DNA of 32,833 bases, taken from NCBI GenBank assembly GCA_002686195.1, contig NZAS01000212.1, positions 1-32,833 on the forward strand, written 5' to 3'. Position numbers and translations under genes: made by a program. The notes under the pieces are model-generated. The model was not told the DNA's origin. It did no database searches and saw nothing but the letters and a program-made list of their open reading frames with translations. This document shows, piece after piece, positions 13,829 to 21,156 of this stretch; the stretch's first letter is position 1, and every line of letters begins with the position of its first letter. The DNA is from Candidatus Pacearchaeota archaeon (GTDB lineage Archaea; Nanoarchaeota; Nanoarchaeia; Pacearchaeales; GW2011-AR1).

Positions 13829-14263
13829 TTATTCATCTAGTTTGGAAAGGTATTCTTTTATTCTTTCGACTGTTTGAGGGATTAGGAAAGATTCTATTTT
13901 GGATTCAAAGAGTTCTGAAAGTGGGGCGAATTCTGACATTCTGTATTTATTTTCTTGTTTGTCGACAAACATTGAATCTCTTAATCTTTTTAATTGACGT
14001 CTGATGTTTGATTCTGCTAAACCATTGGAGTCTTTTCTTATTTTTTGGATTTGATCTCGGATTTCAAAAGATGAAAGCCAGGATTTTCTTTTTCTTGATT
14101 CTTCTAAGACTAATAGTAAGTCAACGACAATGTCTCTTGAATCTCCAGGTTGTAAAAGACCGAGGGAGAGGCAGACTTTTCTTACTAATTCACGTTTTGG
14201 AGAATCATATGGCTTTTCGTATCTTCTTAATGTAATTTCACCTAAAGGTATGTCTCTTGGCAT
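13829..14263 (-). CDS. Probable winged-helix DNA-binding protein
   Basis: 144 residues. The N-terminus is basic and conserved-looking (MPRDIPLGEITLRRYEKPYD). Residues about 55-115 resemble a winged helix: SSFEIRDQIQKI as a turn, then LAESNIRRQLKRLRD as the recognition helix and a short wing (ENKYRMSEF). The C-terminus is a helical dimerisation-like segment. It is divergently transcribed from the CARF-like gene through a 50-bp region with one palindrome, so autoregulation is likely. Similar proteins are common in DPANN archaea, but no characterised member is recalled. Confidence 0.6.
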   Translation of the reverse strand: MPRDIPLGEITLRRYEKPYDSPKRELVRKVCLSLGLLQPGDSRDIVVDLLLVLEESRKRKSWLSSFEIRDQIQKIRKDSNGLAESNIRRQLKRLRDSMFVDKQENKYRMSEFAPLSELFESKIESFLIPQTVERIKEYLSKLDE

Positions 14264-14313
14264 GATAGTTATTGTACAATAATAGTTATAAAGATAATGA
14301 TTCTCTGTTTTTC
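14264..14313. promoter_or_regulatory. Shared two-way promoter with palindromic operator
   Basis: A TATA-like AGTTATAAAG (14284-14293; CTTTATAACT on the other strand) lies about 25 nt from both divergent start codons (14263 minus, 14314 plus). A perfect 14-bp palindrome, TTATTGTACAATAA (14269-14282), sits between it and the regulator start. One TATA element could serve both directions, with the palindrome as an operator. Confidence 0.6.
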
Positions 14314-14670
14314 ATGGAGCTAGTTGTTTTTGTTGGAGAAGATAAGGAAACTTGGGGACAAGTGAAGGGTGTTATGAATAATTCTGATTGTGAGAGGATT
14401 TTTTTGGTGAAGGATAAGGGGACGAAGGGATTTCCTGAGAATAGTAAAACGGATACGATTGATGTTGATTGCGGGAAGCCATTGTTGGAATTGAAGACAG
14501 AAATTATGGATAAGTTGAAAGGGAAGTTGAAAGGTGATTTTGAAGTTGCTTTGTCAATTGCTTCTGGGAATGGGAAGGAGCATATGGCTTTAATCTCGGC
14601 TTTGCTAGAAACCCCGGTTGGTATTCGATTAGTAGTGTTTACGCAGAAAGGGATTGAGTTTGTTAACTAG
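14314..14670 (+). CDS. CARF-like (Rossmann) ligand-sensor protein, unknown role
   Basis: 118 residues from the ATG at 14314; a longer TTG-initiated reading frame runs through the promoter palindrome and is rejected. It starts MELVVFVGED, an edge strand, then alternates strand and helix. The key feature is LSIASGNGKEHMALISALL followed by PVGIRLVVFTQKG, which resembles the nucleotide-binding 'SGG/TGGT-K-x-M' turn of CARF domains (as in Csa3). No CRISPR genes are nearby. Divergence from a winged-helix regulator suggests a split sensor/regulator pair. The family assignment is tentative. Confidence 0.5.
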   Translation: MELVVFVGEDKETWGQVKGVMNNSDCERIFLVKDKGTKGFPENSKTDTIDVDCGKPLLELKTEIMDKLKGKLKGDFEVALSIASGNGKEHMALISALLETPVGIRLVVFTQKGIEFVN

Positions 14671-16043
14671 AAAAAGATAGTGACCCACTTAACCATCATG
14701 GCTGCTATTAGTAATAAGATTAGGATTGTTGAGATCTTGAATGCTTTTTCCCCGATTTTTTGAGAGCCTGTTAGGCCCCAGATTGTTAGAAGGAAGAATC
14801 TTCCACCGTCGAAAATTCCTAGAGGAAGCATGTTAATTAGAGCTACTGAAATGCTGATTAAGATTGTCCACCAAAGCAAATCGTAGATGAAGATGCCGAA
14901 GTCACCTAATGAGGATTTGTAATAAGTTAGTGGGTCTTTAATTTCTGATACCCAAGAATAAAGAGTTCCCATGATTCCTTTTGAAGATGGGGGAATGACT
15001 CTTGTGCCTAGGAAAGTTTGTCCATCACGTTCTGCTAGTTCGAGATCATAAGATATTGGGTTTTCATTTTCAAGTTCTGTTGTTATTGTTACTGAATCTC
15101 CTGGAGAATATTTACCTATTTCTTCCGAGAGTTCTTGGAAAGATGTGACTGGGACACCGTTGAAAGTTGTTATAGAGCCTTTGAGCTGTGCTTGATAAGC
15201 TGGAGAGTTGTCGAAGGCAAATAGATGAGTTAGTTCATTGTCTAAAGTTTGTTGTATTAATGCAGGGTTTGCGAAATATGTTTGGCCTTGATATGTTATT
15301 TCGATTAGTTCTTTATCTAATTGTAAGTCGCTTGGGAGTTCAACATCTGAAGCAGGCAAGACTGAAGTTGCGTATGTATTGAAGTTAACTCCTGCTGGAA
15401 CGAAGGCTGTTATGAAGAATATCCATAGAAGGATGGCAAAGAAGATTGCTGTTAAGACATTCGCGAAAGTTCCTGCTGCTAGTAGAGATAATTGTGGAAA
15501 CTTCTTGGCTTTTACCATGTCTTTTTCATCTTGTTCGACAAAGGCTGCTAAAAATGGACCTAGGAAACCGAAGCCAGTTGATTTGATTCTGATTTTGTTT
15601 AAACGAGCGAAGATTCCGTGGGCAAATTCGTGAGGTATTGCAATTATTGCTATAATGACAATCCAATATGTGAAATAGAATGGAGGTAGGAAGTCTAAGT
15701 TGAATAGTTCTGGGAGGTAAGGGATTAGAGGGAGGATGACTGGGACCTTTACAGCTTCAGCGAGATATGGGGATGTGATGTAATCGTAGCCGAGTTTTCC
15801 TATTAACCAGACGACCAAGATCATTAAAGTATATCCTGAGAGGATTACTACATATTGTAAGGCTTTGAGAGTTTTTGGGAATTTTTTTGATGTCCATTCA
15901 ATAAACTTTAATCCAATGCTTGTTCTGTAAAGATAAAGGATTCCTTCTCTTTTTAGATTGCTTTTTCTAGTGTAGAGAAAGATGACGACTGCTAGGGTAA
16001 ACAGTACTAAGAATGCTATGTCGTAAACGTATAATGAAACCAT
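14667..16043 (-). CDS. Site-2 protease (M50) with PDZ domain
   Basis: 458 residues, about six membrane helices. The zinc site HEFAH (138-142) is within a membrane segment, the second motif NMLPLGIFDGG (404 on, D412) is present, and a PDZ-like domain (about 275-350, GSITTFNGVPVTSFQELSEEIG) lies between. This is the RseP/S2P arrangement: intramembrane cleavage of membrane proteins such as anti-sigma or signal peptide remnants. It is just downstream of the aIF5A-eL40 genes and overlaps the converging CARF-like gene by 4 bp. Substrate unknown. Confidence 0.92.
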   Translation of the reverse strand: MVSLYVYDIAFLVLFTLAVVIFLYTRKSNLKREGILYLYRTSIGLKFIEWTSKKFPKTLKALQYVVILSGYTLMILVVWLIGKLGYDYITSPYLAEAVKVPVILPLIPYLPELFNLDFLPPFYFTYWIVIIAIIAIPHEFAHGIFARLNKIRIKSTGFGFLGPFLAAFVEQDEKDMVKAKKFPQLSLLAAGTFANVLTAIFFAILLWIFFITAFVPAGVNFNTYATSVLPASDVELPSDLQLDKELIEITYQGQTYFANPALIQQTLDNELTHLFAFDNSPAYQAQLKGSITTFNGVPVTSFQELSEEIGKYSPGDSVTITTELENENPISYDLELAERDGQTFLGTRVIPPSSKGIMGTLYSWVSEIKDPLTYYKSSLGDFGIFIYDLLWWTILISISVALINMLPLGIFDGGRFFLLTIWGLTGSQKIGEKAFKISTILILLLIAAMMVKWVTIFF

Positions 16044-16055
16044 CTTTTCAAATGT

Positions 16056-16220
16056 TTATTTCTTTCTGACTGGTCGGAAGGCTCGGCCTCCACACCTCGG
16101 ACAACGGACTTTACCTGTGATTACTTTTATTGCTTGTGTACGAACTCTCTTAGCGCATTTTTTACAGACGAACATGTTCGCGAAAAGTCTGTGTTGTGCT
16201 ACTGGGATTTTAGTTGCCAT
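16056..16220 (-). CDS. rpl40e: Ribosomal protein eL40
   Basis: 54 residues: MATKIPVAQHRLFANMF, then the zinc motif CKKC, a basic middle, CPRCG and a basic end (RAFRPVRKK). This matches archaeal L40e in length and both Cys pairs are intact. It belongs to the large ribosomal subunit. The ATG overlaps the aIF5A stop by one base (TAATG), indicating coupled translation. It lies 12 bp upstream of the site-2 protease gene. Confidence 0.93.
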   Translation of the reverse strand: MATKIPVAQHRLFANMFVCKKCAKRVRTQAIKVITGKVRCPRCGGRAFRPVRKK

Positions 16221-16609
16221 TATAGGACCCTCATTATGACTTTCTTACCTTCGATGTCCCAGTATTCAACTTCTTTTTCTGGGGCTAAGGAATCTTTGAG
16301 TTCTTCTGCGAATGGTAAGTCAATGGTTTCGTAGGATTCTAAGTCCATTACTGAAGCTGATTTGTCTGAGACTGATAAGACTTGTGCTTTTTTCTTTTCT
16401 ACTAGAGGTACATCAAAGCGCTCGTGGCCTGGAACTGCTAGAACTTTCTTTCCTTTTGTGATTGGGTTTACTGCTTCGATTCTGCATTTGGCGTGACCGT
16501 GCTTTCCTGTTTTTGAAATGTCGTTGGATCTAATATTATAGGGTTCTCCGTCAATTAATATCATAGAGCCAGGCTTTGCTTGTGTTGCTTCAATAATCTT
16601 TAAAACCAT
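16220..16609 (-). CDS. eif5a: Translation factor aIF5A
   Basis: 129 residues. The N-terminal SH3-like domain carries the hypusination loop SKTGKHGHAK (Lys36), the site modified to deoxyhypusine/hypusine. The C-terminal half is the OB-fold (about 70-129). The factor relieves ribosome stalling at difficult sequences such as polyproline. TATA at about 16630-16641 gives a leaderless start. It is followed in the same transcript by eL40 and the site-2 protease. Confidence 0.95.
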   Translation of the reverse strand: MVLKIIEATQAKPGSMILIDGEPYNIRSNDISKTGKHGHAKCRIEAVNPITKGKKVLAVPGHERFDVPLVEKKKAQVLSVSDKSASVMDLESYETIDLPFAEELKDSLAPEKEVEYWDIEGKKVIMRVL

Positions 16610-16657
16610 AAATGATAATGAAAAGAAGGTTTTATAAAGATTTTGTAAACAGTATAA

Positions 16658-17398
16658 TCACTTTTTTCTTGCAATAGTTAGTATTAATGAAGAATTTGGT
16701 TTGTATTTCTTACCAGACATATCCAAGAATTCTACTACCTGGGAACCATTTTTTTCAAGTATTCTCTTTAATTCCTTAGAGGAGTATATCTGTAAATCCC
16801 AACTTTCCTTGAAGATCATCGGTTTATCCAATCCTTTTTGAACGTAGATCTTTTGGTTCATGGTAAGTATCTTTTTTTTCTTATCCATTTTGTTATTGTT
16901 GAACCTGACAAATTTTGTATCGTTAACTTCTTTTGCAAAATCAATGAATTCGTGCTTAATGAAATTTTTTTTCATATAATCATAGCAGAAGATATCAAAG
17001 ATATACAGGCCTTTGTCGTTTAAGTTTTTTCCAATGTTTCTAATTGCTTTTTCAAAATCTTTTCTTGACAAATGACCTATTGCATTGAATATAGAAATTA
17101 CTGCGTCAAATTTCCCGTATTTTGAGGTTCTTATATCTCCTTTTCTGAAATCAACTTTCTTAAATTTGGATCTTGCAATCTTTATCATTTGAGCATTATA
17201 ATCAGAGGCCTTAACTTTCAAACCTTTTTTGTGTAAGAACCCTGCTTGAACTCCTGTTCCGCAAGTCATGTCAAGAATACTTTTGACATTATGCTTCCTT
17301 AATATCTTAAGTAAAACTGGGTTGAACGATTCTATGCTTTCTACATTTTCAAGTATGTCATAGTACTTGGCTAACCTTGAATAATTATAATCTTTCAT
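16658..17398 (-). CDS. Class I SAM-dependent methyltransferase
   Basis: 246 residues. Motif I is ILDMTCGTGVQ (about 41-51), an acidic strand end is KASDYNAQMI (about 63-72), followed by DIRTSKYGKFDAVISIFNAIGHL, the typical Rossmann-fold methyltransferase core. The C-terminal half is a small beta domain of the type in small-molecule methyltransferases. It is basic and A/T-rich compared with its neighbours. Substrate unknown. TATA at about 17417-17428 precedes the start. It is divergent from the FKBP gene. Confidence 0.88.
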   Translation of the reverse strand: MKDYNYSRLAKYYDILENVESIESFNPVLLKILRKHNVKSILDMTCGTGVQAGFLHKKGLKVKASDYNAQMIKIARSKFKKVDFRKGDIRTSKYGKFDAVISIFNAIGHLSRKDFEKAIRNIGKNLNDKGLYIFDIFCYDYMKKNFIKHEFIDFAKEVNDTKFVRFNNNKMDKKKKILTMNQKIYVQKGLDKPMIFKESWDLQIYSSKELKRILEKNGSQVVEFLDMSGKKYKPNSSLILTIARKK

Positions 17399-17482
17399 TC
17401 ATTAAGGTGTGGAATTTTATTTATAATGGTTTCTAAAATCTTTTTGGGAAGGATTTTTAAAGGTATTTTTTCTGAGTGGAAG

Positions 17483-18169
17483 ATGGTAAAGACAAAGAAA
17501 AAAGACTTACCAGTCATTTCTGAAGACAAGACAGTTAAACGAAATGACTTCATAGAATTGCAATTTACTGGCTATGCTAATGGGGAAGTTTTCGATTCGA
17601 ATGTTCCTGAGGAATTGAAGAAGATTAATCCGGAGGCCAAGGTGCAAAAGACAGTTATTGTTATTGGAGAGAAGATGGTTGTTGCTGGGCTTGATAAAGA
17701 CCTTGAGGGTAAAGAGATAGGGAAGAAATATGAAGTCGAGATAAAGAAAAAAGATGCATTTGGAGATAGGAAGAGGGAGTTAATTAGGACAATTCCTTTG
17801 AATGCTTTCAAGGAAAAAGACGCTCAACCTAGGGTTGGAATGGTTTTGACTTTCGATAATGCGATGGCTAGGATAATTGCTATTTCGGGAGCGAGAGTTA
17901 TTGCTGATTTTAATAATCCTTTGTCTGGGAAGGATTTGAAGTATGTTTATACAATTGTTCGGAAAGTTGATGATGATAAAGAAAAGGCAGAGGCTTTATT
18001 TGAGAATTATTTGAGGTTTGTGCCGGAGATTGAAGTTAAGGAGAAGGTTATTGCTAAAGGTCCTAAAGAACTTGAACCTGTCATTAAACAATTGAATGAT
18101 AAATTTAAGGATTTGATTGGGAAAGAGCTTAGTTTTAGTGAGAAGAAAGGTGAGGCAAAATCACAATAA
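17483..18169 (+). CDS. FKBP-type peptidyl-prolyl isomerase (SlyD-like)
   Basis: 228 residues starting MVKTKKKD; a TATA (about 17450-17462, ATTTTTAAAGG) is 25 nt upstream, so this start is preferred over a longer frame. Residues 20-95 are the FKBP core (NDFIELQFTGYANGEVFDSN) with an inserted chaperone flap (about 90-140). The motif DFNNPLSGKDL (142-152) is diagnostic of the archaeal SlyD-like group. An additional C-terminal domain of about 60 residues follows. The protein speeds proline isomerisation and helps folding in the cytoplasm. It lies 31 bp before ftsZ, which has its own TATA. Confidence 0.9.
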   Translation: MVKTKKKDLPVISEDKTVKRNDFIELQFTGYANGEVFDSNVPEELKKINPEAKVQKTVIVIGEKMVVAGLDKDLEGKEIGKKYEVEIKKKDAFGDRKRELIRTIPLNAFKEKDAQPRVGMVLTFDNAMARIIAISGARVIADFNNPLSGKDLKYVYTIVRKVDDDKEKAEALFENYLRFVPEIEVKEKVIAKGPKELEPVIKQLNDKFKDLIGKELSFSEKKGEAKSQ

Positions 18170-18200
18170 TCCTTATAAATTGATTAAAGCTAGTTCTGAG

Positions 18201-19349
18201 ATGGCAGAAGGGGAAGTGCAAACTCAAGTTGATATTAATAATCCTGCTGAGTCTGGGCAGGATGTAGATATTCCAGAGCATCCGCATGAAGGGGCTAATA
18301 GTGAGATTGATCATGAACTTGAAGGACTTTTGCAAAAGCAGTCGGCTCGTGTTAAAGTGATTGGATGTGGTGGGGGTGGTGGGAATACAGTTACGAGGAT
18401 GAAAGAGATTGGGATTAAAGGTTGTGAGATTTTTGCTGTGAATACTGATGCTCAAGATTTGTTGTATACTAATGTTGATACAAAGATTTTGATTGGCCGT
18501 GAATTGACGAATGGGCTTGGGGCTGGAAGCAATCCTAAAATTGGTGAACAGGCTGCGAAGGAATCGGAGCAGGAGCTTAGAAAGAAATTGGCTGATAGTG
18601 ACCTTGTGTTTATTACTTGCGGACTTGGAGGGGGGACAGGGACAGGAAGTGCCCCTGTGATTGCAGAGGTTTCTAAAAAGCAAGGGGCTTTGACAATTGG
18701 AGTTGTGACTTTGCCATTTACTGTTGAAGGACAGAAGAGGATTGAGAATTCTCAATATGGTTTGGAGAAGCTGGCTTCGATTGTTGATACTTTGATTGTT
18801 ATTCCTAACGATAAACTTTTGGAGCTTGCTCCTGAACTGCCGATGCATACTGCGTTTAAAGTTGCTGATGAAATTTTGACTAATGCTGTTAAGGGTATTA
18901 CTGAACTGATTACTAAAGCTGGATTGGTGAATTTGGATTTTGCCGATGTGAAAGCTGTTATGAGCAATGGAGGAGTGTCTTTGATTGGGATTGGTGAAAG
19001 TGATACGCAAGATAGGGCTAAGGAAGCTGTTGAGAAGGCTGTCAGTAATCCTTTGCTTGATGTTGATATTGCGAATGCGAACGGGGCTTTGGTTTATATG
19101 GTCGGAGGGAATGATATGTCTTTAGATGAATACAAAAAAGTTATGGAGATAATTGGAGAGAAAGTTTCTCCTGATGCTAAAATTATTTCTGGGGCGCAGA
19201 TTTCTGCTGACATGGAAAATGCGATTAAGATTTTGCTGATTGTTACTGGAGTTAAGAGTTCTCAGATTTTAGGGAGTGAGATTGATGTTGGGAAGACAGA
19301 GCAGGGGGCTTTGGAGGAAGAGCTTGGGATTGATTTTGTGGATGAATAA
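18201..19349 (+). CDS. ftsZ: Cell division GTPase FtsZ
   Basis: 382 residues from ATG 18201, chosen because a TATA (CCTTATAAATT, about 18171-18180) is 25 nt before it and a longer frame would overlap the FKBP gene. There is an acidic N-terminal arm, the GTP loop ([14 protein letters not shown], about 51-64), the tubulin signature GGGTGTGS (143-150) and the T7 catalytic loop NLDFADV (244-250). The C-terminal motif ELGIDFVDE is the conserved archaeal FtsZ tail. It forms the division ring and pairs with SepF from this window. The ftsZ-secE-spt5 proximity is an archaeal habit, partly kept here. Confidence 0.96.
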   Translation: MAEGEVQTQVDINNPAESGQDVDIPEHPHEGANSEIDHELEGLLQKQSARVKVIGCGGGGGNTVTRMKEIGIKGCEIFAVNTDAQDLLYTNVDTKILIGRELTNGLGAGSNPKIGEQAAKESEQELRKKLADSDLVFITCGLGGGTGTGSAPVIAEVSKKQGALTIGVVTLPFTVEGQKRIENSQYGLEKLASIVDTLIVIPNDKLLELAPELPMHTAFKVADEILTNAVKGITELITKAGLVNLDFADVKAVMSNGGVSLIGIGESDTQDRAKEAVEKAVSNPLLDVDIANANGALVYMVGGNDMSLDEYKKVMEIIGEKVSPDAKIISGAQISADMENAIKILLIVTGVKSSQILGSEIDVGKTEQGALEEELGIDFVDE

Positions 19350-19351
19350 TA

Positions 19352-19699
19352 ATGGATGAAAGACAAAGAGAATATGCAGATGAATTATCAGATGCTAAAG
19401 TTTGGATGATAAGTCACGAAGAAGGAGTTGAGGGGGTGAATGTTAGAGTTCAGTATAAAAAAAATATGGGAGGGGGCTTTGGAAATATTGTTCAATATCC
19501 TGGTTTGGAAATTGGAGAACGTGATATAATGGATATGTTTGAGTATGCTGCAAGTCATAGGAAAGATCCAATTATTACGAGAAGTCTTAGGAGAAATCTT
19601 AAGATATTAAGACATGAAGTAAGATCTGCTCATGGTGGATTCTATGGTGCTATAAGCCGTGCTAAAGTTTGGATGGCTGTTGATCCTTTGGCTGCTTAG
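19352..19699 (+). CDS. Hypothetical protein downstream of ftsZ
   Basis: 115 residues, soluble, no membrane segment. It starts 2 bp after the FtsZ stop, so it should share the ftsZ message. The sequence has a glycine-rich strand (YKKNMGGGFGNIVQY) and ends with AKVWMAVDPLAA; note VWM occurs twice (KVWMISHEE and KVWMAVDP). No family recognised. A role in division would be based on position alone. Confidence 0.65.
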   Translation: MDERQREYADELSDAKVWMISHEEGVEGVNVRVQYKKNMGGGFGNIVQYPGLEIGERDIMDMFEYAASHRKDPIITRSLRRNLKILRHEVRSAHGGFYGAISRAKVWMAVDPLAA

Positions 19700-19734
19700 T
19701 GAATATTTAAAAAGATGTTTTTGTGAGAAGAGAA

Positions 19735-20058
19735 ATGAGAGTTAAGAGGGACTTAAAGTGTGCGAGAGATTATTTTTGGTTTTCTGGTGGTGATCTTAGC
19801 GATTCTGCTAAAGCGATAGGAGGCACCTATTTTTTACTGTATGGAGGTTTATATGGAGCGTCTAGGATTTGGCCAGGGATATTGGTTGAAGGTGTTGATG
19901 CTTCTGGACCTTTGATATGGGGACTCATTGGATTGGGTACATATGGATTGGGAGTAGGGGGAAGTTACATATCTGGGAGAAGGGAAATTAGAAGAGAGTT
20001 AGAATATACAAGACGACGGAAATTAGAGCGTTCAATCTGGAGAAGACTGGAAGTCTAG
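19735..20058 (+). CDS. Hypothetical membrane protein, Arg-rich ends
   Basis: 107 residues from Met at 19735; a GTG four codons upstream is less likely because the TATA (ATATTTAAAAAG, about 19703-19713) fits this ATG. There are two hydrophobic segments in the middle (about 28-45 and 58-80, Gly-rich) between a basic N-terminus (RVKRDLKCARDYFWF) and a very basic C-terminus (RRELEYTRRRKLERSIWRR). Function unknown. Confidence 0.6.
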   Translation: MRVKRDLKCARDYFWFSGGDLSDSAKAIGGTYFLLYGGLYGASRIWPGILVEGVDASGPLIWGLIGLGTYGLGVGGSYISGRREIRRELEYTRRRKLERSIWRRLEV

Positions 20059-20099
20059 AAAAACTGAAGTTTTAAAAAGCTGTTTTTTGTAGGATAATT

Positions 20100-20285
20100 A
20101 TGGTATGGGCGAAAATAAAATCATTTGTGATTCAATCGAAAAGGGTTTGGCATGTTTTGCGAAAACCGAGTAAATATGAGTTTAATACTGTTGCAAAGGT
20201 TTCTGCTCTTGGGATTTTGATAATTGGTCTTGTTGGTTTTATTATTTCTAATTCGATGAAATTTGTCGAGAGGGTTTTTGGTTAG
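20100..20285 (+). CDS. secE: Protein translocase subunit SecE
   Basis: 61 residues: amphipathic N-terminal helix (MVWAKIKSFVIQSKRVWHVLRKPSKYEF), the conserved RKPS hinge and one membrane helix (LGILIIGLVGFIIS). This is the archaeal SecE/Sec61-gamma size and pattern. It clamps SecY in the inner membrane channel. A TATA at about 20066-20077 gives a leaderless start. In most archaea spt5 follows at once; here a small zinc ribbon and uL1 follow instead. Confidence 0.9.
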   Translation: MVWAKIKSFVIQSKRVWHVLRKPSKYEFNTVAKVSALGILIIGLVGFIISNSMKFVERVFG

Positions 20286-20294
20286 ATATTAAAG

Positions 20295-20438
20295 ATGAAA
20301 AAGAGGGTTATTAGAACGATTTCTTACAAGAGGATGTTTTGTACTAACTGCACGGCTTGGAAATGGATTGAGAAAAAAGATGAGAGGGTTACGCAGTGCA
20401 AAATTTGCAGGGAAGAGATGGCAGAGTTGAAAGGGTAA
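20295..20438 (+). CDS. Tiny zinc-ribbon protein between secE and rpl1
   Basis: 47 residues. Two C-x2-C pairs are visible (CTNC near residue 16, CKIC near residue 35) separated by a basic/aromatic segment (TAWKWIEKKDERVTQ), so it should bind one zinc. The N-terminus is basic (MKKRVIRTISYKRM). It starts 9 bp after secE and is 96 bp before rpl1, so it probably shares the message. It resembles small rubredoxin-like or RNA-binding zinc ribbons. I do not recognise an exact family. Confidence 0.7.
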   Translation: MKKRVIRTISYKRMFCTNCTAWKWIEKKDERVTQCKICREEMAELKG

Positions 20439-20440
20439 GG

Positions 20441-20534
20441 TTTTTAAATGGGGGATTTCTGTGATAATTGTCGATTAACTACGTCCTGTTGTCATAAGAT
20501 TCTATGGGCAAGAGGCATTACGTAGGAGGCATAA
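20441..20534 (+). promoter_or_regulatory. rpl1 promoter and hairpin leader (possible L1 autoregulatory site)
   Basis: TATA TTTTTAAA at 20441-20448 predicts transcription from about 20472. The leader folds into one long hairpin: outer stem CTACGT/ACGTAG (20479-20484 with 20520-20525), inner stem TTGTCATA (20489-20496) with TATGGGCAA (20503-20511) and a bulged G, and an asymmetric internal loop. The SD (AGGAGG, 20524-20529) starts inside the outer stem. L1 is known to control its own operon by binding a hairpin with an asymmetric loop in archaeal mRNA, so this is a candidate site. Confidence 0.55.
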
Positions 20535-21155
20535 ATGAAACTGGAAGAAGGATTAGCAGAACTGAGAAAGAATAGTAAAGAAAGAAAGTTTGATCAAAGC
20601 GTAGACTTGATTGTGAATTTTAAAGGTGTCGACGGGAGAAAGGATAATATTAATGTTATTGCGGAGGTTCCTCATAAGCTTAAGGATAAGAAGGTTTGCG
20701 CGTTTTTGGCGAAGAAGACTGATAAGGTTGATGTGATTACAGAGCCTGAGTTTGCGAAGTACAAAGATAAAGGTGAGCTTGCGAAACTTGTTAAGGAATA
20801 TGATTTCTTTATTGCTTTTGCTGGGCTGATGCCAAAGGTTGCTACTACATTTGGTAAGGCGCTTGGGCCTGCTGGAAAAATGCCATCGCCACAGTTGGGA
20901 ATTTTGCCTCAGGAAAATGATGAAGCGATTGAGAAAGTTTTGGAAAAAATTAGTAAGTCTTTCAAGATTAGGGCTAAGGAAGCCAGTATTAAGTTGAGTA
21001 TTGGAAAAGAGAAGATGAAAGATGAAGATATTGTTGAGAACGTTAAATCTGTTTATACAGCGATTGTTAATGCCTTGCCTACGAAGAAGGAGAATGTGAA
21101 GAACGTTATGATTAAGTTCACTATGGGTAAGCCTGTGAAGGTGGAGGTTAACTAA
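20535..21155 (+). CDS. rpl1: Ribosomal protein uL1
   Basis: 206 residues, near the archaeal norm of about 210-220. Domain I (about 1-65 and 160-206) holds the RNA-binding end (VIKFTMGKPVKVEVN). Domain II (about 66-158) has the signature FGKALGPAGKMPSPQLGILPQ. L1 forms the mobile stalk at the E-site and releases deacylated tRNA. It often represses its own operon. The gene is followed by rpl10 after 1 bp. The leader has a matching hairpin. Confidence 0.95.
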   Translation: MKLEEGLAELRKNSKERKFDQSVDLIVNFKGVDGRKDNINVIAEVPHKLKDKKVCAFLAKKTDKVDVITEPEFAKYKDKGELAKLVKEYDFFIAFAGLMPKVATTFGKALGPAGKMPSPQLGILPQENDEAIEKVLEKISKSFKIRAKEASIKLSIGKEKMKDEDIVENVKSVYTAIVNALPTKKENVKNVMIKFTMGKPVKVEVN

Positions 21156-21156
21156 G

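Noticed and set aside
18135..19010. 291-codon open frame on the minus strand
   Set aside because: It is the reverse of ftsZ; it is Ser/Asn/Ile-rich, without motifs, and ftsZ is certain.
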